Source of the DNA: Marchantia polymorpha subsp. ruderalis
Lineage: Eukaryota; Streptophyta; Marchantiopsida; Marchantiales; Marchantiaceae
DNA length: 64,000 nucleotides
Assembly: GCA_037833965.1 (NCBI GenBank)
Contig: AP031352.1
Location: 11,016,501-11,080,500 of the forward strand
Reading direction: 5' to 3'
A program made the translations under genes and the position numbers. The notes below the pieces were generated by a model. The model worked only from the letters and a program-made list of their open reading frames with translations, was not told the DNA's origin and ran no database searches. Shown one piece after another: positions 37,500 to 48,058 of the stretch. Each line of letters starts with the position of its first letter. Positions within the stretch are counted from its first letter, which is position 1.

Positions 37500-38597
37500 T
37501 GTGAAGTTTCTGGCTTTACGTTTTCCGGGCTTCAGCTGCGGCCTACGGCCTTCCTTGGTCTCTCACCATACTATATTGCCTTCTAGAGGTAGAGGTATAT
37601 GATTGATCATATGGAGATATAGTGGCTCTTGGCCTCGATGCAGGAGACGTAGATGATGTAGCCCAAATTGATATTAGTTGAAGATAGTGCCTTGAATTAG
37701 GCAAAGGCAACAAATTGTCTTGAAAGTTTGAATAGTCAAAGCGGTGGATGGCATGTCATATTTTTGGAAGTAAATTGTGAGGCGGCCAGCACTTGTCTCC
37801 AACGACATTTTTGGAAACTTGTGGTGTGCTAGGGTTTCCTAGCTATATAAGGAACCTGCAGTATTCATAGTGATTCATGCTCTTCATTGTAATCTTTCTC
37901 TTAAGGAATAAAGTCTCCTCTTTGTCTGTGGATGTAGTTAGCACAAATTGTGCTAGCGAACCACGTAAAATTCTGTGTTTTGTCTTTCGTTCATTATCGT
38001 GAGGTAGAGTCAAGCACGTATAATCATAACAAATTGGTATCACAGCGGTGGAGACACACGACTAGGGCTATGGATCTACCAAGAACAATATTGAAGATTG
38101 AGAAGTTCATTGGAGGGAATAGCTTCAGTTTGTGGAAGATCAAGATGAAGGCCCTGATGAAATCACAAGACATATGAGCACCTCTGACCACAAATAAGGA
38201 AGGCATGGCTGTTGCATCATCGGAGTACAAGTTGATGTAGGAGAAGGCACATCCAAACATCATGTTGTGCATATGGGATGACGTGATCATGGAGGTCGTA
38301 GGAGAGAAGACGGCAGCTGCGTTATGGCTCAAGCTAGAGAGTCTCTACATCACGAAGTCACTCACCAGCAAGCTGATGTTAAAGCAACGATTATTCACTA
38401 TGCGGATGAATGAAGGAACGACCTTCAAAGACCACCTTGATCGATTGAATTCAATTCTTCTTGACTTGCGTAACATGGACGAGAAGGTGAATGATGAGGA
38501 TGTAGTTAGCACAAATTGTGCTAGCCAATCACGGAAACTTTTGTGTTTTGTCTTTCGTTCATTATCGTGAGGTAGAATCGCATGTAAAATCATAACA
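37500..38597 (+). mobile_element. Truncated Copia-type LTR retrotransposon (LTR, primer site, partial gag, 3' LTR end)
   Basis: The 5' LTR holds a TATA box at 37844-37850 and AATAAA at 37907-37912, and ends near 38031. A tRNA-Met-type primer-binding site TGGTATCACAGC follows at 38035-38046. A gag frame begins at ATG 38070 (MDLPRTILKIEKFIGGNSFS, Copia gag amino end) and continues through LWLKLESLYITKSLTSKLML. In-frame stops lie at 38175 and 38238. At 38499 gag jumps directly into a second copy of the LTR 3' end (38499-38597, matching 37931-38031). Protease, integrase and polymerase are missing. The 5' boundary is approximate. Confidence 0.8.
37931..38031 (+). repeat. 5' LTR 3'-terminal part of the Copia element
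   Basis: Matches 38499-38597 at high but imperfect identity and shares GATGTAGTTAGCACAAATTG and the ATCATAACA end. The mismatches give a rough clock showing the insertion is not recent. Confidence 0.8.
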
Positions 38598-39231
38598 ATA
38601 TCCCTCAGTTACCTTACTTTTTCCCGATCTTTCATTGTGATCCACACGTAGTCTCGCTCGGCGGGATTGATGAAGAACCTAGCGGCAATGTAGTTTATGG
38701 AATCCATCGTTCTGCTCCTCGACACGACGTGGTTGACATGAGCAGAGTAGAGCGGATAGGTCCGCGCCTCGTCGATCTTGTACATCCGATAGTCGCCAAA
38801 AAGACTCACACAAATCATTTGCCTTCGATCAGAATTTGCCCCGTCTTCCGCATAGAAACAAATCCAAATCCGTCGATCATTGCTCCGCCTCGTAACTCCA
38901 ACGATCGATCACTTGTTGCTATCGGAAGTCCGAAACAACTGCGCTCGGACTTGCCCATCAAAACTTTCGTGGTGATGACACATTTGTCCCTTGACCCGGT
39001 TGGCACCCATCTAGTGGGTCGAACAACTACTTGCTCTGATCGAAAGCTGGTGAAAATTGTCTGCCAAATCTGACACAATTTGCCAAATTGACACCTTACT
39101 CTCGCTCCGTCATTCGGGTTCCACGTAATTTTGGGTCGTAATTGATCAATTTTTTGGAATTGCTTTAGTAACCATTTGAAATGGGGAACATCAGGCGATA
39201 GAAAGTCAAAGGGAAAAACAAACTCCACCAA
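38598..39231 (-). other. Unidentified ORF pair with a -1 frame junction
   Basis: On the minus strand, frame A (39231 to 38815, 138 codons) has segments such as FDFLSPDVPHFKWLLKQFQK and ELRGGAMIDGFGFVSMRKTG, and ends in TGA. Frame B starts at ATG 38818, overlapping that stop as ATGA, and runs to 38609 (69 codons, with ARTYPLYSAHVNHVV and INPAERDYVWITMKDREK). Both look like real protein more than chance. The junction is a one-base shift, so this may be one frameshifted gene or transposon remnant. I do not recognise the family. It directly abuts the Copia remnant. Confidence 0.4.
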
Positions 39232-40404
39232 CTCACAAAGAAGTTGCTATTTTGGAAGTAGCATCCCTCAATCCTACGAAAACTATATCCACGTCTCGTC
39301 TCTTCCGTGCATTTGACCAATAACAAATCTTTACAGATGAGAGTACAGTATGATGAGGGATAATTAGCCAAAAGTGAAGTATAACTAGCCGCTTCCTCAT
39401 ATTAATCATTAAGTAACTTAAGTATTCAACTTCATATCATAAGTTTTATAAGTTTGATTCTTAATTTTTGTACTACATATTGTTTTCTTCAACATCAAGA
39501 CCAGAATGTAGAGCATCATTTCTTGTGAAATTACTCTTCAAATCCATATTCATACAACTTTGGATCCAAATAGTTTTTCTCACACTATCAAACCGTTTGA
39601 TTATATGCATATCTTGTCAAGCATGTACTACTTGTATATTGTCTAACTCTACTTGGGATGCACTATCAACAACTGATTTGTGTCTAACTCTCTTGTACAT
39701 GCACTTACTTAAATTGATATTTGCTGATTCCCACAAATGATGTATTTCATTGAGATCTCTTTGAAGTAAGAATTGATAAACTCTATCCTAAATATTTTTA
39801 TGTAGATCTATCTACTTTCTTTGTACAATGTTACGTTCATCTATATTCATATGGAGCTTGGAATACTTTGATACGAGGATCATTGATATATTTGATAAAA
39901 GCATAGACTATGCATAGTTGAGTGTGATAAGAAATAATACTTTGATGTACGTTTCTTGTTCATGTATTAGATTACACCTTTATCATTTTGGCTTAATTGA
40001 TCACTCTACTTTTTATCTTCCCTTATGTTATTGCTAAGAGACATTAGGGATGAAAATCATGTAGTAATTTAGAATGTACTTGTGACTAGAAATAAGAATT
40101 CAACGGACACTAGATTCTTTTAGAATAATGAGTATGAGCTTTTGGTTTGGTTTGGTATACTCATCTATATCTTCAACCATAACAATTACATGTGTTATTA
40201 TTAAAGAAGAATACTGGCTTCATACTAAAATCGGATTCAACCTATCATGATGTCATTGGTAGCTATGCTAATTATGGCAAGAGGATGTTGAATTCACATA
40301 AAGTGATTGTTGTGTCATTTTTAGGTTTTGATTGTTAAAGTATACCTGCATTTAGTTTGTGAAGACATGAGTTGTTGGATTTATGTTAATGTCTTTTTTT
40401 ATAA
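39232..40404. other. Intergenic DNA, AT-rich
   Basis: Short frames at 39165-39371 (minus) and 39468-39740 (plus) are unrecognised. Nothing else is supported. Confidence 0.45.
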
Positions 40405-40629
40405 TGTTACACTCCTGATGCACTTTAGCAATCTGTGGCACCGTAGAGCTACGGAGGCAAGGCAAGTGGCGGCTTTAGGTTAACGAGCCGCCACACATTT
40501 TTTAGTATTACTGTGCTGCATGCCGTCCCTTGGTAAACCTCTGCTCATGTACTTAAGTTGTGTTTTTCAATAACAAAGATCACCTGTGTGGTGGCAATGT
40601 TATCTCTTCGACTTCTACATGAGTGTAAG
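40405..40629. mobile_element. Possible solo LTR
   Basis: The stretch starts TGTTACACTCCTGATG and ends with GAGTGTAAG, so the ends TTACACTC and GAGTGTAA are inverted copies, as in LTR termini. The interior is GC-richer than the flanks and includes an AATAAC polyadenylation-like site. A clean 5-bp target duplication was not found, so the call is tentative. Confidence 0.4.
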
Positions 40630-41247
40630 TTAAATATGTCCTAGCTACAAATATTTTGAATGATCAGTATCAATAATCACTAAACATCCGCCATCACAAT
40701 GAGTAGTGATAGGATTGCATCGATGAGAACGGAGAACATGTTCATATGGGTTTATGCAGATGTGATATTTTTGTTTGCCTAGGATGGAAACACATGGACA
40801 AAAATTTGACATATTACGTGAGACAATGTAGGTGATGTGGATTTTTGGTACTAGGAAAGTTCACTTATAGATATGAATATTAGTATTTTTAGCCTTATGG
40901 CATAATTTTTAATTACGATGCTATTGATGCAACTCCATGTGAACAATTTTTTTTGTACTTCACATTTGTTATTAATTTGTGCAATCTCATTTCACTTCAG
41001 CATACACTCTAAAATATAAAATTTATTGCTTTGTAAGGCAAGTTCCCAAATAAACTATATGTTCTTTAGGTTCGTAAAATGAACCAATTCCAAAAGTTAT
41101 TTACCTGATGGGATACTATTGGAACCTAAATTGATTACTAGACCTTTTAAGTTTTGTTTTACCTACGGTACACGTCACGGATGTTCTAGTAGCAACATAA
41201 AGTGCATGCAGTGGAACTCTGTAGCAAAGGTCAATCGAACATGGCAG
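40630..41247. other. Intergenic DNA, nothing identified
   Basis: AT-rich with no supported feature. Confidence 0.5.
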
Positions 41248-41307
41248 AGCTCTACCTCTCCTCGTCGTACCTTAGATCTCCAAAGGACGACGAGGAGAGG
41301 TAGAGCT
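41248..41307. repeat. Perfect 21-bp inverted repeat with 18-nt loop
   Basis: Arms 41248-41268 and 41287-41307 are exact reverse complements (one arm reads AGCTCTACCTCTCCTCGTCG plus T). The loop contains AGATCT. Weak pairing may extend outward, since CATG occurs on both sides. A transcript from either strand would form a strong stem of small-RNA length. It could be a small-RNA precursor, a young foldback or a transposon end pair. Confidence 0.8.
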
Positions 41308-41577
41308 TGAGAGCATGAAAAAGAGCGAGTTGGATGCTCATGATTGCGCTCTTCCATTTTGTTGTTCACCGAGGGAATCATTTGTTGGTAGTGGAGGGAG
41401 TAAGGAAGTTAGAGATCGTGGTGTCGAGCATGTCTATATTTGATTGTTAGTTTTACGTCCTGGACTGTCTTGAAATCAAAAATTTTGTTGGGAGAATCTC
41501 ACATCACCAATCAATTTACAACCTGCGAGGTTTGATACTTTTCTCCTGTCTGTCAAACTATTATGCTCTTCAGCAGA
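41308..41577. other. Intergenic DNA, nothing identified
   Basis: No supported feature between the hairpin and the tandem repeat. Confidence 0.5.
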
Positions 41578-41715
41578 TTCACAGAGGCCATCCCAAAATT
41601 ACACTGAAGCTCGCATCATATATGTGTAAAATAACATATTTTAGAACTTCAGCAGATTCACATAGGCCATCGCAAAATTACACTAAAGTTCGTATTATAT
41701 ATGTGTAGAGTAACA
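41578..41715. repeat. Tandem duplication, 2 x 69 bp
   Basis: Copies 41578-41646 and 41647-41715 both start CTTCAGCAGATTCACA and include GGCCATC(C/G)CAAAATTACACT. Roughly ten differences separate them, so this duplication is older than the 68-bp one at 34.9 kb. Confidence 0.85.
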
Positions 41716-43090
41716 TAACGGTATGGCATATTTGGCATACCATCGTAACATCAAGTACAACAAAACTTAATAGATCTCATCAAACAATTTAGTTTACTAT
41801 TGTTCCCATTCCAAATTTATTCATGAGTAAAGTTAAAACATTTGCACTAGATGTTAATACAACATACAGGATTGAATGAAAGTGTATGATTTATGAAAAT
41901 GACTTTAAATTTATGATTACAACTTTATTTATGATCCATGGCTTAATTAAGCCACGGATCACATCTTTGCAAACTCCTCGACGTGTAAGTGCAACTGTGA
42001 ACTGTGGTATGAAGAAACGCGAGCTACTCCATTAACAACAAAAGTAGCTTCAGATTTCATTGAAGGAATATTTCCAAGAAAATTTATTTGTTTTTCCTCT
42101 CTTTTTATGTTAATTGAGGTGGTACGTAAACGTCGGATTAATAGATTTACGATTGGAACTTTCTGGAGCCATGGATGATCTGCGAAACGATCACATCTTG
42201 ACGTAGAAGTGAAACTGTGAAGAATATGAAGAATATGCCTGATCGTCTCAGACTCAGATTCAGACTCGTCTGCTGCCGGATTCTCCGAGACTCATGATCG
42301 AAATGAATGACAGCAATGCGAGTCAGCGGAATTGCGTTTCTCTGGCGAGAATTCGAGAGTCTCAAGGATGCTCGCATCTCGAAACGTCGCCCTGTGCCGT
42401 CATGTCACGTGGCTTCAATGTGGCGCTTCCATGATCCATCAGACCTCGATTATTCTCCGTCGGTGCTCGATACGAAGGAATTCGTGCCCTCACAGTCGGT
42501 CGAGATTTGGCTCTGGAAGCAGAACGAGATCCATGGGCAGCCTGAATTCGGGAGAATTCTGACAATTCGAGCAACAAGCGAAACAGCTGCACGTGTACAA
42601 GCGTGAGGAGGTCAGAAAGATCGAAATCCACCTCGCGTAACGGCGGCTTGGGCTCTGCACGAGCCACGAGATGATTCTACTCCATTCGTTCGACTTGGCG
42701 CTGAGGTCGTCATCGACATCGACATTGCGCGAGCCAACCGAGATTCGGAACTCGTAAGAAGAAGAAGAAAGGCTGTCGAATTCATCTCGAACGATCACGT
42801 TGCTGCCGAGATGGACGCTGGAACCGATTTCAGGCAGCAACGTCGTCACGGTCGGCAAAGACGCAGGCGATGGCTCGACGCAGCGACGACAATCGTCGGC
42901 CTTCCTCGCACACCGACTCTCGTGGGATCGGTCGGCGACGACGCCGGGACCAAGCACAGCGAGCGCTCGGCGACGATGGCATCAGGCTGCGAAATCGCCC
43001 TCGGGCCTCAGACTCGATGGAGATGGCAGTTCATGTACGATCGAGCCTGATCGAGCGAGAAATTTGCCCGCGACATCGGTGAGCCCGCAA
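41716..43090. other. Upstream region of the RVSF protein gene
   Basis: AT-rich to about 42.2 kb, then GC-rich. The frame of the downstream gene stays open back to 42800, so either a longer N-terminus or a GC-rich leader is possible. Frames on other strands here are shadows of composition. Confidence 0.45.
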
Positions 43091-44392
43091 ATGGCAAGCG
43101 CTGAGGAGGAGGAGCCGCGAGAGCCAAAGCCAGAGCCAGAGCCAGAGCCAGAGCGAGATCGAGAGCAGGCGCAGGCGCAATTGCAGGTGCAGGATGGGGA
43201 GGAGGAAGATGGCGCAGGAGGAGGGCCGAAAGGCGGAGGAGGAGGAGGAGGAGGAGGAGGGCCGAAGCGCAGAGTGTCGTTCAGAGATGGCGGCGAGAGG
43301 GCGGAGAGCGAGGAGGCGGAGATGAGAGTGTTCCGATTGAAGGTGTACTACTCGGAGGCGTGGATCGAAGGCGCATTGAAGACATATCCGCAGACCAAAG
43401 TGGCGAGCATCACATCGCGCACGCTCGCCAATCGCAGCAATTTCCTCAACAGCATCCGCAAGAAGCTCGTGGCCGTGGGCGTGAATCCGCACACTCGCCT
43501 CTCGCTCAGCGCCGTGCCGCCCGTGCCCGCCGATCGCGACTACAGCATCGCCCACTGGCTCCGCAAATTCCCCGGCGCCGCCATGGTCGTCAGCCCCGAG
43601 CACGACTCCGATGCCCTATTCCGCCAGCTCCTCACTCTCAATGGCCACCCCGTCGCCCGCAATCCCCTCTACCAACTCGATCCCGACGACTCCCCCATCA
43701 ATCCCTCGCCATCGCCCGCGACAATCGATCAGCCCTCGGGCGAGAGCTCGTCCTCGACGACGACAACGACGACGCTACCATCGCCAGAGGCCGCGACGGG
43801 GTGCGAATCCGAGGAGGCGAGGCTGCGACGAGAGCTGAGCGAGCTGCAGGACGAGTTCAGCGCGGCGACGAGTCAATTGGCGCGATTGGAGAAGGCCGAG
43901 GCGTCGAAGGATGTGATGATCCAATTGCTGGACGCGAGGCTGGACGAGAGCAGCATGCGCCTGCGCGCCATGGAGCAGGCCGAGGCCTCGAGGCGCAACA
44001 CCTACTCGGCCAGGCTCAGCGAGGTGTACCGGCGCATGTTCCTGGAGGCGGTGCGGAGCCGAGTGCGGTGCAGGATGCAGGCGCTGCTGCTGCGCCCGAG
44101 CCCCATGGATCTCGTGGCGGCGCCCTACGACGAGGTGCTCGCCGCCTGCGCGCGCATGGACGATTTCCCATCGCTCATGGGCCTGAGCCTCGAGGATTTG
44201 GCCCTCACTGCCCTCGACTCGCCATCGCCGCAGCCCGTCCATGCCAGCGACAGCATCCACATCGGCGTGTACGCCGAGATGGTCCATGCCCAAGACGCGC
44301 GCCTCTTTCCTGCCTATTGCAACCTCTTCGTCTTCCTGTACAATCAACATCCGCAGACAGTTCTCGACAACCTCATCAGCTGCTGGATTTGA
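43091..44392 (+). CDS. Unrecognised 433-aa protein: poly-Gly, RVSF motif, coiled coil
   Basis: Single-exon, very GC-rich gene; I do not recognise the family. The start at 43091 has a strong context (A at -3, G at +4); the frame is open 97 codons further upstream. Residues 1-57 are low-complexity: Glu/Pro repeats (EPKPEPEPEPE), a Gln/Ala stretch and a run of ten Gly. KRRVSF (59-64) matches both the RVxF docking motif for protein phosphatase 1 and a basophilic kinase site. A compact segment from about 81 to 160 reads FRLKVYYSEAWIEGALKTYP, then SRTLANRSNFLNSIRKKL, and looks like a folded domain. A Ser/Thr/Pro linker (about 205-240) precedes a charged coiled coil (about 241-325), and a hydrophobic C-terminal part ends VLDNLISCWI. 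There is no signal peptide or membrane segment. Coding is supported by the heptad pattern and domain-like composition. Long frames on other strands are shadows. Confidence 0.78.
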   Translation: MASAEEEEPREPKPEPEPEPERDREQAQAQLQVQDGEEEDGAGGGPKGGGGGGGGGGPKRRVSFRDGGERAESEEAEMRVFRLKVYYSEAWIEGALKTYPQTKVASITSRTLANRSNFLNSIRKKLVAVGVNPHTRLSLSAVPPVPADRDYSIAHWLRKFPGAAMVVSPEHDSDALFRQLLTLNGHPVARNPLYQLDPDDSPINPSPSPATIDQPSGESSSSTTTTTTLPSPEAATGCESEEARLRRELSELQDEFSAATSQLARLEKAEASKDVMIQLLDARLDESSMRLRAMEQAEASRRNTYSARLSEVYRRMFLEAVRSRVRCRMQALLLRPSPMDLVAAPYDEVLAACARMDDFPSLMGLSLEDLALTALDSPSPQPVHASDSIHIGVYAEMVHAQDARLFPAYCNLFVFLYNQHPQTVLDNLISCWI

Positions 44393-46006
44393 TTTGATCG
44401 TCCTCCATCCTTCTTGATGTTCGACCTCCACCCGCCTCTGCACGATCTTCTGATTCCTGGACTCGATCCTGCACCACATCGTTGCAGCTGCTGCGTGATC
44501 TCGGATCGCATGAGCTCGCACGATTTTCCCTCACGTCTTGCGATTGAAAGACGAGTCCTGGTAAGGATTTCTGTCCCATCTTATGTCCCAATGTCCTCGA
44601 GTCTTGATGCAGAATCTACAGACCGAATTTGAGAGAAACGTCTTCACTCCGAAGAAATCAACGAACGGAATGTGAGAAGCGGAACATGAATCAGATTGAG
44701 TGCGACGATACCACCTCTCCTTTCATTGATGAAGTCCTCGTTTTTCCTCACAGGTTTCGTCTCACGACTGCCCTTTCGAAGCCTACATTGTGACATAGCA
44801 GAGCTCCGAGTCACACCGAGGATTGATTGATCGATCGTCATCAAGCTCGAGGTTGTTGTGCATGGGTGCTCATTGTCATGGCAGCGTTGGTGGGAGAGAA
44901 TTATCTCGTCAATTGACAGACTCAGAATTGAATTGAACATCGGTCTCACATTACGACTCGCTGCCAACTCTCTGCTGATCGACAATTAACTGTTATGTGC
45001 ATGAGAGCAAACCTATCTCACAAGTCGCTGAGGGTCTGTTTCCCATGTTTCCTTTTTTCTGCTATCCTTGAAACTATTATTAAAGCACAAGTTATAATCT
45101 GCAAGTGTCTAAACGAGCTGAAAAATATTCATATCAGGTATTTTTATCTGAATGTAAGCTTCCAATATAACAATATATGTGGACCAAGAGCTTAACCTAC
45201 TAGCGCCAGGTAAGTAAGCATTCATCACTTATTCTTTAAAGCACTAATTGTTGTGTATTTTAGAACTTGAGGCTCGATGTTTATTCCTACGTTTGAATGA
45301 AAACAGAAACACACCTGTACTTCTGCAACATGAATTGGATATCTTCTAAAAAGTCAGTCACTAGAAAACGCAAAGAGACTTGTTATACTTTGCGTAATGA
45401 CTGATATAGAGAGCTTTCATGCAGTAACCTTATATTCTATATTATCAGGAATACTTTAAAAAAACTCTAATATGCACTTTTAACAAATGTTGCTGAATTG
45501 AAGAATTGAAGAAAAGAGCCGACATGAAAGCCCCATATACTGTACCTGAAAAAGTTACGGCTTTTATTCGGAGCACAGTATATAACTAGCTAGTTCCTAG
45601 ACGGGTCTCGTCAGCTGAATAATTTTCGGTGAATAAAGTGAAATCAATTTGCGTTATCTTCAGTTATCAGTTCTTCAACTTCTCAGAATTGAAATCTCAC
45701 AGCAGTTGAGTTAATAAAATCTTAGTATTTAGATTTTATATATATATATAGTATACTTAATATATAGTTTCTAAAATCTACATGGCATCGTACGTCCTAT
45801 CCTAAGTGAAACAATGTCAAACACGCGTAAATCAATGATTAACCTATGCAACAGTGTATGCCATTGTTGGTAGGCAAAACATTTTATATGTTTCTTTATG
45901 ACAGTATGGCTTATCCGGGTGATACTCCCACGTATATATTATATTAAAAATAATTAGATGAATCGTCACATGTTGTTGACCAAGATTCACAAATTGATAT
46001 TCTACT
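44393..46006. other. Intergenic DNA
   Basis: The first part is probably 3' UTR of the preceding gene. The rest is AT-rich with a (TA)n run near 45736-45751. No other feature is supported. Confidence 0.5.
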
Positions 46007-46045
46007 GGCTTCACATGTTAACCGCTGATTTTAACATGTGAAGCC
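46007..46045. repeat. Perfect 15-bp hairpin
   Basis: Stems 46007-46021 (GGCTTCACATGTTAA) and 46031-46045 are exact reverse complements around a 9-nt loop. No poly-T or gene end lies nearby to make it a terminator. Confidence 0.75.
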
Positions 46046-48058
46046 ATTTTGATACTTAGTACTTTTACATAAACAAGTCGAATATATTATATGTTTATAG
46101 TCATCTATATCCAGTTTCATACTATTTATACTCTCCTTCCCTAAAATGAATTCTGGCTTTACAAAGATCGAAGGCATTGAGCATCTAGCGTGAAGTGTCC
46201 AAAATACCCAACCACGGCACGAAGTAACCGATGGATTCCATTTACAAAGACGAATTAACAATTCCGGACCAGATATTTGCATCTGCTCGACTGCTGCATC
46301 CAAATTAAAAACTCACGGATGTACTATTGTAAAAATGTTCCATTCCTCCACAAAATTAGTGCCAAAGCTATCACGATTTTGTTTAATAACAACAGTTTGC
46401 TATATTTGGCATCTATGCTATATTTTCATTATATTAAACATCTGGATATCAACATAGGTTGGCACCGGACTGGTGTCGCAAAATTTCCGTCTTATGATGG
46501 ATGTGTGTGTAAAAGTTGATATGTACAAAGTTCATGAAACAAAACATGGACGGCAAATTGCTTTCGTCACAAGAACCTGATCTTGAAATTGCCGGACTGC
46601 TTCCGAGAACAATGACGATACAGATAACAACAGATGAATGTGCTATAGTCATCATTGACGAGACTCATCACCGTGGAGAACGGTGGTATATTCTGAATCT
46701 ATGGAAAAGTAAACCCAGTCCGGCACAGGTATAATGGCTAGTTACATCTTGACAATCAAGGGCAAAACCCTATTGATTCTTGCAGTTGCATATATGATCT
46801 AATGCTGTTCAGAGTAGAAAATACTCTACCCAGATAAGGGACTCCCTTTCTTATATCCAGTTATCCATTGCTAAAAACTCTTTGAGCAGGAAAAAATCCA
46901 ATTGAATGCAGACGCGCAACTCATCTTTCCTAAAAGTGACTAAACAATCTCTTACACGCCTATATTTTACAAAATGGTGGGTGTCAAGTCACTGGTGATG
47001 GCTCTAGCTCACATTTACAGCCAGACTGGGGACCTAAAAAGGCAGGTGATACTTGACAATAATCCAATACTGGAACCTACTTTATCTACAAATCCAGGCT
47101 TCTCGCAACCCTGCGCGCCAGTGAAAAAAAAAGGTACAGTCATTTAGGTGTACACAAAGAAATCAACAAATCCTCCAGATTAAATTAAAGAACAAACAAG
47201 TACATGAACCCTAGGTCGTGATGGAAAGAAAGTCAAAAATTTACATACGCTATGCTTCCCTCAAGCTGACCACAACAAAAGACAAGGACAGTCATTGACC
47301 ACTACCACACGAGTTGAACATTCAGCATTCTTCATGATGGTGAACCATGTACTCATGCTAGAATAATATTGGTAAGGGGACTGCAAAAGAGTACAAGTAC
47401 AAAAGTGCAAGTTTTTACGGGCAGAAGCACAGAGAAATTCAGCAGAATCATCTCCTTGAGAAGGCCGTCATCAATCAAGCTACTGATCGCGCCAGTGCAA
47501 AGATCACAAATAGCTACCAAGAAGAACACGATGGAGAACAAATGACAGCTTCATAACACTAAAACTTTGAAGAGATAAATGTCAACAAAGGAACATTGAA
47601 GTCATGATTAATGAAAAGTAACCAGTGTACGTAGAGATGGAAGACGAAAACACCGCAAGATGTGTGGAAAAAGTATGTGCTTAAGTCATGAACCCGAAAC
47701 CCTGATCGCACAACTGGAGATACAAAATGATGGTTCCTGAGGCCAGGAACTTTCAACAAAATAGGTCTAGACCGGCAAATATGTATATACACAAACAAAA
47801 TCTAACAACAACTTCACGATCTTGAATTGTTGATTAAAGCAGTAATCAACAATCAAGCTATCCAACTGCATGATGACCAAATGCATGAGACGCGAGTGAT
47901 AGGCCCAACAGGAACAAACAGAAGCTAACCCGATAGACGGCAACGGTTCCAAAGACTAAACCCAGAATCCAGTAGTAGGTGGCTGCTAGAGGAGCCCAAC
48001 TTTTTCATATCCAAGGTCGGACCGGAATTCTTATCATGCTAAACTGAGGGAATGGATG
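46046..48058. other. Intergenic DNA and probable XLG 3' UTR
   Basis: No supported gene. Because XLG reads on the minus strand, the part just below 48059 is likely its 3' UTR. The minus-strand frames at 47353-47952 are short and have no recognisable domain. Confidence 0.5.

Noticed and set aside
43360-44397. 345-codon frame overlapping the RVSF gene
   Set aside because: Out-of-frame shadow rich in Arg, His and Pro; the other frame has the coiled-coil heptads.
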